Part shown: one piece after another, positions 59,001-64,000 of the stretch
How positions within the stretch are numbered: position 1 is the first letter of the stretch
How the letters are laid out: each line of letters begins with the position of its first letter
Source: Actinomycetota bacterium
GTDB taxonomy: Bacteria > Actinomycetota > Acidimicrobiia > Acidimicrobiales > RAAP-2
Assembly: GCA_021324355.1 (NCBI GenBank)
Contig: JAJPJD010000049.1
Span: forward strand, 1 to 64,000
DNA: 64,000 bases
Direction of reading: 5' to 3'
The notes under the pieces: generated by a model
Databases searched by the model: none
The model's input: the letters and a program-made list of their open reading frames with translations, nothing else
Told to the model about the DNA's origin: nothing
Translations under genes and position numbers: made by a program

Positions 59001-59240
59001 ATGAGTGCCACCGCGTGGCGCAAGCGCGCCGCCTGCCGGGGTCTCGACGCAGAGATCTTCTTCCCGGCACCCGACGACGAGGCCGGTGCGGCCGAGGCGA
59101 AGGCCGTTTGTGCGGCCTGCCCGGTCCGCCAGCCATGCCTCGAGCATGCGCTGGCCGCCCGCGAGCGCGAGGGCATCTGGGGCGGCACGACCGAGCGGGA
59201 GCGCCGACGGATCATCCGCCAGCGCCGCAAGTCGGCCTGA
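59001..59240 (+). CDS. WhiB-family iron-sulfur transcription factor
   Basis: A 79-residue WhiB protein with the four cluster-binding Cys in RAACRGLD and AVCAACPVRQPCLEHAL, the glycine-rich turn GIWGGTTERERR and a basic C-terminus RRIIRQRRKSA. WhiB proteins bind a [4Fe-4S] cluster and the housekeeping sigma factor to control development or redox responses. ATG 59001 has AAGGAA upstream; earlier in-frame starts lie in the promoter region. Confidence 0.93.
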   Translation: MSATAWRKRAACRGLDAEIFFPAPDDEAGAAEAKAVCAACPVRQPCLEHALAAREREGIWGGTTERERRRIIRQRRKSA

Positions 59241-59280
59241 CGCCGGCAGCGCGGCGGGCGAGCGGCAGTATCGTTCGCCC

Positions 59281-60456
59281 GTGGATCTCCAGCTGACCCC
59301 AGAACTCGAGGCACTGCGCGACAGCGTGCGCCGGCTGGCCCGCGAGAAGGTCAAGCCCCGGGCCCGCCAGATCGACAAGTCCGGCGAGTACCCGAGCGAC
59401 CTGTTCGCGGCGTTCCGGGATGCCGGGCTCCTCGGGCTGTGCCTGCCCGAGTCGCTCGGGGGCTCGGGAGCCGGGATCCTCGGCCTCACCATCGCCATCG
59501 AGGAGGTGGCCAAGTACTCCAACGCGGCCGCTCTCATGCTCCTGCTCACCCGCCTGCCGACCGGGCCGGTGCTCATCGCCGGCAGCGAGGAACAGAAGCG
59601 CCGCTACCTGCCGGGGATCGCCGACGGCTCGTTGCGGGCGGCCTTCGGGCTGTCGGAGCCCCAGGCGGGCAGCGACGTGATGGGCATGCGGACCCGGGCG
59701 GTCCCCGACCCGGAGCGTCCCGGGGGCTGGATCCTCTCGGGCACCAAGTGCTGGATGTCCGGGGTGGCCGAGGCCGACTGGTACACGGTGTTCGCCAAGA
59801 CCGGCGAGCCGACCAGCCGGGCCCACGACTCGGTGAGCGCGTTCATCGTGGAGCGCTCCTGGGAGGGGGTCTCGGTCGGCCGCCGGGACCACAAGATGGG
59901 GGTCCGAGGGGTCGACACCGGTGAGCTGATCTTGGACCAGGTGCGGGTCCCGGCCGAGAACGTCATTGGCGAGGTCGGGGGGTTCCGGCTGGCCATGCTC
60001 GGTCTCAACTCGATGCGCCCGATCGTGGCCGCCCGGGGCATCGGGCTGGCCGAGGGGGCGCTCATGTACGCCACCGAGTACGTGAAGCAGCGCCAAGCGT
60101 TCGGAAGAACCATCGCCGACTTCCAGGGGATCCAGTGGGAGATCGCCAAGTGCGCGGTCGACATCGAGGCGGCCCGGTTGCTCACGTACCGGGCCGCGGT
60201 GCTGGCCGACGAGGGCAAGTTCACCAAGGAGTACGTGCCCTTGCTGTCGATGGCCAAGTACCACGCCACCGAACTGGCGGTGCGGGCGTCGGGTCTGGCG
60301 GTCCAGCTGCTCGGGGCAGCCGGCTACATGGAGGACCACCCGGCCGAGCAGTGGTACCGGGACGCCAAGCAACTGACCATCGTGGAGGGCACCTCCCAGG
60401 TCCAGCTGGGGCTGATCGCCCGGGGGGTGCTCGACGGCGACCTGTGGTGGGACTGA
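59281..60456 (+). CDS. Acyl-CoA dehydrogenase
   Basis: A 391-residue single-domain acyl-CoA dehydrogenase. In order: LCLPESLGGSGAGILGL, FGLSEPQAGSDVMGMRTRA, GTKCWMSGVAEADWYTVFAK, HKMGVRGVDTGELILDQVRV, QRQAFGRTIADFQGIQWEIA, LLGAAGYMEDHPAEQWYRDA and the terminal TIVEGTSQVQLGLIARGVL, whose Glu is the usual catalytic base position. It oxidises acyl-CoA to enoyl-CoA with FAD. GTG 59281 was chosen; the upstream frame runs through whiB. Followed two bases later by trpD. Confidence 0.92.
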   Translation: MDLQLTPELEALRDSVRRLAREKVKPRARQIDKSGEYPSDLFAAFRDAGLLGLCLPESLGGSGAGILGLTIAIEEVAKYSNAAALMLLLTRLPTGPVLIAGSEEQKRRYLPGIADGSLRAAFGLSEPQAGSDVMGMRTRAVPDPERPGGWILSGTKCWMSGVAEADWYTVFAKTGEPTSRAHDSVSAFIVERSWEGVSVGRRDHKMGVRGVDTGELILDQVRVPAENVIGEVGGFRLAMLGLNSMRPIVAARGIGLAEGALMYATEYVKQRQAFGRTIADFQGIQWEIAKCAVDIEAARLLTYRAAVLADEGKFTKEYVPLLSMAKYHATELAVRASGLAVQLLGAAGYMEDHPAEQWYRDAKQLTIVEGTSQVQLGLIARGVLDGDLWWD

Positions 60457-60457
60457 G

Positions 60458-61528
60458 GTGGGGACCAGCTTCGTCAGCCTGGGCGGGTGGCCCGGGGTGC
60501 TCGGACGCCTGGTGGCCGGTCAGTCCCTCGACGTCGACGAGGCCGAAGCGGCCCTCGGCCAGGTGCTCGAGGGGGAGGCGACCGAGGCCCAGGTGGCAGC
60601 GTTCGCGATCGCGCTCCGGGCCAAAGGGGAGACGGTCGCCGAGATGCACGGGTTCGTTCGGGCCATGCTGGCCCACGCCGAGCCGCTGGCCATCGACGGC
60701 GAACTGCTCGACGTGGTGGGAACCGGCGGCGACCGCCTGGGGAGCATCAACGTCTCGACGCTGGCGGCGCTGATCGCCGCCGGGGCCGGAGCCCGGGTGT
60801 GCAAGCACGGCAACCGGGCCGCCTCGTCCTCGGTAGGGACGGCCGACGTCTTGGAGGCCCTGGGCGTGGTGCCCGACCTGGGACCGGCCGGGGTGGCCGC
60901 CTGCGTGGCCGAGGCCGGGATGGGCTTTTGCTTCGCGCCGCGCTTTCATCCTGGGTTCCGCCACGTCGGCCCGGTCCGCCGGCAGCTCGGAGTGCCCACG
61001 GTGTTCAACTTCCTGGGCCCGCTGGCCAACCCAGCACGGGTCCGCCGCCAGCTGGTGGGGGTGAGCGACCCGGCCATGGCCCCCACGATGGCTGGCGTGC
61101 TGGGTGAGAACGGCAGCACCCGGGCGATGGTGCTGTTCGCCGACGACGGGCTGGACGAGCTGAGCGTGACCTCCCCGTCGACGGTGATCGAGGTGATCGG
61201 GGACGGGACCGCCTACGAGCTGGTGACCTGGCGCCTGGACGCGGCCGAGCTGGGTCTGCGCCGGGCCTCGATGGCCGAGCTGTCGGGCGGGGACGCCGCC
61301 TTCAACGCCGCTGCCATCCAAGCCGTGCTCGACGGCAAGGCCGGGGCCCACCGGGACATCGGGGTCCTCAATGCCGCCGCCGCCCTGGTGGTGGTGGGCC
61401 GGGCCCCTGACCTGGCTGCCGGGCTGGAGCTGGCCTGCGACTCGATCGACTCGGGCCGGGCGGCCGGGGTGCTGGACCGTTTGCGCGCCACGTCCCAGCG
61501 CCTGGCCATGGCCGAGCCCGGTCGCTGA
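60458..61528 (+). CDS. trpD: Anthranilate phosphoribosyltransferase
   Basis: A 356-residue TrpD that joins anthranilate to phosphoribosyl pyrophosphate in tryptophan synthesis. The PRPP-binding stretch is DVVGTGGDRLGSINVSTLA, followed by GARVCKHGNRAASSSVGTAD, then FAPRFHPGFRHVGPVRRQL and VFNFLGPLANPARVRRQLVG. No other trp genes lie in this window, so it is separated from the rest of the pathway. The GTG start is two bases after the acyl-CoA dehydrogenase stop. Confidence 0.92.
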   Translation: MGTSFVSLGGWPGVLGRLVAGQSLDVDEAEAALGQVLEGEATEAQVAAFAIALRAKGETVAEMHGFVRAMLAHAEPLAIDGELLDVVGTGGDRLGSINVSTLAALIAAGAGARVCKHGNRAASSSVGTADVLEALGVVPDLGPAGVAACVAEAGMGFCFAPRFHPGFRHVGPVRRQLGVPTVFNFLGPLANPARVRRQLVGVSDPAMAPTMAGVLGENGSTRAMVLFADDGLDELSVTSPSTVIEVIGDGTAYELVTWRLDAAELGLRRASMAELSGGDAAFNAAAIQAVLDGKAGAHRDIGVLNAAAALVVVGRAPDLAAGLELACDSIDSGRAAGVLDRLRATSQRLAMAEPGR

Positions 61529-61541
61529 GGCGCGGGCCGGC

Positions 61542-62564
61542 TCAGAGGGCCTCGACCCGGGCCCCGGGCCCCGGTCGCACGGTCCAGGCACGGGTCGTAC
61601 CCAGCGAGCCCAGGGGGTGGCGGGACAACGCCACCACGCAGCCGCCGAACCCGGCGCCGGTGAGGCGGGCCCCGAGGACGCCCGGGGTGGCCTCCAGCCG
61701 CTCGACGAGGCGGTCGAGCTCGGGCGTGGACACCTCGAAGTCGCGGCTCAAGGACCGATGGCTCTCGCTCATGAGCCGGCCGGCCGCCGCCAGGTCCCCG
61801 TCGGCCAGCACCCGAGCGAACGCTCGCACCCGCTCGTCCTCGGTGGTCACGTGGCGGGCCCGGCGGCGCAGCACCGGGTCAGCCAGCGACTCGGCCTCGG
61901 CCACCGAGCACGCCCCGAGCGCCCGGCCCAGGGCCGCCGCCGCCGCCTCGCACTGGGCCCGCCGCTCGGCGTAGGCGGTGGCGTCCAGCCGCCGCCGCAC
62001 CCCGGAGTCGACCACGGTCACCACCGCGCCCTCCGGCACCGGCACCGGCTCGGTTCGCAGGCTGGTGAAGTCGATCAGCAGCGCGGTGCCGGCCCGGGAG
62101 GCCATCGCCGCCAGCGGGTCCATGAGGCCCACCGGCACGCCGATGGCCAGCTCGGCTCGTTGGCACAGCCGGGCCACGCCGACCGGGTCGGCCGGCACGC
62201 CCAGGGCCAAGGCCAGGGACACCGAGAAGGCGGCACTGGACGACAGGCCGGCGCCGGCCGGGAGGTCGGAGCGGACCCGGACCCGGCCACCCCGGGCCGG
62301 CCCGACCAGGGCGACCACCGCGGCCGCCAGCGCGGCCCACGGGGCCAGCTGGCCGGCCGGGCCCGTCAGCGGGATGGCTGCCGGTTCTGCTTCGAGGTCG
62401 GACTCGACCAAAAGGACCGGCTGGTCCTCTGGTCGGTACTCGACCTCCACCCCCAGCTGGACCGCCATCGGGAGCGCCAGGCCCCCGTTGTAGTCGGTGT
62501 GGTCGCCGATGAGGTTGACCCGCCCCGGGGCAAAGGCCCGACGTGCATCGCCGGTCGCGTTCAC
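61542..62564 (-). CDS. galK: Galactokinase
   Basis: A 340-residue GHMP kinase phosphorylating galactose. It has the galactokinase signature GRVNLIGDHTDYNGGLALP, the ATP loop LPAGAGLSSSAAFSVSLAL, the catalytic Asp region GLMDPLAAM and ARLTGAGFGGCVVALS near the end. GTG 62564 was chosen because GGGAGG lies upstream and the GRVNLIG motif follows about 12 residues later; a longer form from 62618 is possible. Stands alone, converging on trpD without galT or galE nearby. Confidence 0.9.
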   Translation of the reverse strand: MNATGDARRAFAPGRVNLIGDHTDYNGGLALPMAVQLGVEVEYRPEDQPVLLVESDLEAEPAAIPLTGPAGQLAPWAALAAAVVALVGPARGGRVRVRSDLPAGAGLSSSAAFSVSLALALGVPADPVGVARLCQRAELAIGVPVGLMDPLAAMASRAGTALLIDFTSLRTEPVPVPEGAVVTVVDSGVRRRLDATAYAERRAQCEAAAAALGRALGACSVAEAESLADPVLRRRARHVTTEDERVRAFARVLADGDLAAAGRLMSESHRSLSRDFEVSTPELDRLVERLEATPGVLGARLTGAGFGGCVVALSRHPLGSLGTTRAWTVRPGPGARVEAL

Positions 62565-62629
62565 CCCTCCGAGCCTCCCACAGCCAGGCCGTTTGACCGC
62601 ACCGGCGGGGCCCGACACGATCCAGGCTC

Positions 62630-63769
62630 ATGAGCGGACCGCTGGAGGGCATCCGGGTGGTCGAGCTGGGGGGCATCGGCCCGGTCCCCTATGGCTCGAT
62701 GCTGCTGGCCGACGCCGGGGCCGAGGTGCTCCGGATCGCAAGACCCGACGCGCCCCGGGGGACCGGGACCGTCGGCTCGGACCTGCTGCTGCGCAGCCGG
62801 ACGTCGATCGGGGTCGACCTCAAGTCCCCCGGCGGCGTGGAGCTGGTGCTGGAGCTGGTGGCCCGAGCCGATGCGCTGGTGGAGGGGTTCCGGCCGGGCG
62901 TGGCCGAGCGGATGGGGCTCGGACCCGAGCCCTGCATGGCGCGGAACCCCCGCCTGGTCTACGGACGGATGACCGGCTGGGGACAGGAGGGCCCCTGGTC
63001 AGGAGCAGCCGGCCACGACATCAACTACATCGCGATCGCTGGCGCGCTCTGGCCGATCGGCCGGGAGGGAGACCGCCCGGTCCCGCCCCTCAACCTGGTG
63101 GGGGACTTCGGCGGCGGGGGCATGATGCTGGCGTTCGGGGTGGCAGCCGCGCTGGTGGAGGCGGCCCGCTCCGGGCAGGGTCAGGTTGTCGACGCGGCCA
63201 TGCTGGACGGCGCCGCCTCGCTCACCACCATGCTCCACTCGCACCGAGCTCTCGGTGCCTGGCGGGACGAGCGCGGGGTGAACATCTTGGACACCGGTGC
63301 CCCCTTCTACGAGGTCTACGAGACAGCCGACGGCGGCTACTTCGCCGTGGGGGCGATCGAACCGCAGTTCTACGCCGCGTTGGTGAGAGGGCTCGGCCTG
63401 GATCCGGCCGAGCTGCCGCCCCAGATGGACCGGAGCCAGTGGCGGGCCACCAAGGAGCGCTTCGCCGCCATCTTCAAGTCCAAGACTCGCGACGAGTGGT
63501 CGTCGGTGTTCGAGGGCACCGATGCCTGCGCGACCCCGGTCTTGTCCCCGGCCGAGGCGCCCAGCCACCCACATGTCTCGGCACGCAAGACGTTCGCCGC
63601 ACTGGACGGTCTCACCCAACCGGCACCGGCACCGCGCTTCGCCCGCACGCCGGGTGCGGCCTCGGTCGGCTCGTACGCGACCGGGGACGCGGCTGACGAC
63701 GTGCTCGAATCGTGGGGTCTCGACCGCGCCGCGCTGGCGCGCCTGCGCAGCGAGGGCGCCTTGGTCTGA
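62630..63769 (+). CDS. Alpha-methylacyl-CoA racemase (CaiB/BaiF family)
   Basis: A 379-residue class III CoA-transferase-fold protein. Residues matching the catalytic set of mycobacterial MCR appear with a constant offset of three: His129 (GHDINYIAIAG), Asp159 (LVGDFGGGG) and Glu244 (GAIEPQFYAA). This supports a racemase rather than a CoA transferase. It epimerises the 2-methyl group of branched or sterol-derived acyl-CoA so that acyl-CoA dehydrogenases can act, which fits the fused dehydrogenase elsewhere in the window. Confidence 0.9.
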   Translation: MSGPLEGIRVVELGGIGPVPYGSMLLADAGAEVLRIARPDAPRGTGTVGSDLLLRSRTSIGVDLKSPGGVELVLELVARADALVEGFRPGVAERMGLGPEPCMARNPRLVYGRMTGWGQEGPWSGAAGHDINYIAIAGALWPIGREGDRPVPPLNLVGDFGGGGMMLAFGVAAALVEAARSGQGQVVDAAMLDGAASLTTMLHSHRALGAWRDERGVNILDTGAPFYEVYETADGGYFAVGAIEPQFYAALVRGLGLDPAELPPQMDRSQWRATKERFAAIFKSKTRDEWSSVFEGTDACATPVLSPAEAPSHPHVSARKTFAALDGLTQPAPAPRFARTPGAASVGSYATGDAADDVLESWGLDRAALARLRSEGALV

Positions 63770-63929
63770 GCGCGCCGTGGTCGGGCACCCACCCCTCCTG
63801 AGGCGGCGCGCCCGGTGCTGGGCCGGCGAGGGGTAGGCTCGGCCAACCATCGGATTGGGTCCACGGCACCAGGAGCGGCGTCGTTCCAGGCGTCGCTGGC
63901 GCTCTCCGACGATCTCGGGAAGCGAGCTC

Positions 63930-64000
63930 GTGCTGACGACCACCGTCGACCCAACGATCACCGGATTTCGCGACCTCGCGCTCCAGGTCCGCGCCGCCAA
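63930..64000 (+). CDS. N-terminus of an unidentified protein (partial)
   Basis: A GTG at 63930 opens a frame that runs off the window edge, reading LTTTVDPTITGFRDLALQV then RAA. The composition is gene-like and a GGGAAGCGAG purine stretch precedes it. Too short to identify; the start is provisional. Confidence 0.35.
   Translation, partial: MLTTTVDPTITGFRDLALQVRAA

Overview
High-GC actinobacterial chromosome, almost fully coding. GTG, ATG and a few TTG starts are used freely and many adjacent genes overlap by 1-4 bases. The actinobacterial assignment rests on a WhiB regulator, an ECF sigma factor with an RskA-type anti-sigma factor, a fused FadE34-like acyl-CoA dehydrogenase, DUF35/SCP-x-type thiolase pairing and a DUF6186-like protein. 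A deep branch such as Acidimicrobiia is a guess from gene content, not shown by the sequence. No tRNA, 5S/16S/23S rRNA, CRISPR array, insertion sequence or phage genes were recognised. One structural RNA is present: RNase P RNA (rnpB), minus strand, about 37899-38272.

Layout. 0-2.6 kb: thioesterase, SpoU/TrmH rRNA methyltransferase, histidine phosphatase and a cupin, ending at a strong bidirectional terminator. 2.6-8.6 kb: acyl-CoA metabolism (two-domain acyl-CoA dehydrogenase, DUF35 protein, thiolase, an unrecognised 102-residue protein, AMP-forming acyl-CoA ligase). 8.6-10.6 kb: a poorly coding accessory stretch with a frameshifted DUF952/nucleotidyltransferase gene, a 14-bp tandem repeat and a cluster of hairpins. 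10.6-28.4 kb: housekeeping and transport genes (NlpC/P60 hydrolase, AI-2E-type permease, nucleoside phosphorylase, YceI/MarR pair, Nudix enzymes, RpiA, two MFS carriers, endonuclease, zinc-ribbon protein, phosphatase, CydDC, aminotransferase, SDR).

28.2-36.1 kb is the most distinctive locus. TatC, TatB, a cupredoxin lipoprotein and two exported ferritin-like proteins form one minus-strand operon. It faces an ECF sigma/anti-sigma pair, followed by a membrane protein, TatA and a diiron four-helix protein. The likely reading is a dedicated Tat export module for redox/iron proteins under its own sigma factor. 36.2-37.6 kb holds an ArsR regulator with two SRPBCC proteins behind a palindromic operator.

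38.3-43.6 kb: 2-hydroxyacid dehydrogenase, DoxX protein, exonuclease VII (xseAB), metallo-beta-lactamase-fold hydrolase and ferredoxin reductase. 43.6-51.9 kb is a metal/thiol stress island: mercuric reductase, a BlaI/M56 regulator-protease pair, a second disulfide reductase, two Cys-Cys membrane proteins, two membrane-anchored thioredoxin-like proteins, NrtS and a CmtR-like ArsR sensor. Several of its genes carry their own palindromic operator.

51.9-56.6 kb: a tightly overlapped glycerol operon (glpD, an alkyl-DHAP-synthase-like flavoprotein, a glycerol-kinase-like protein). 56.6-64 kb: Nudix, a Fur/PerR-rubrerythrin-DUF3501 peroxide operon, WhiB, acyl-CoA dehydrogenase, trpD, galK and an alpha-methylacyl-CoA racemase. 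Both window ends cut genes.
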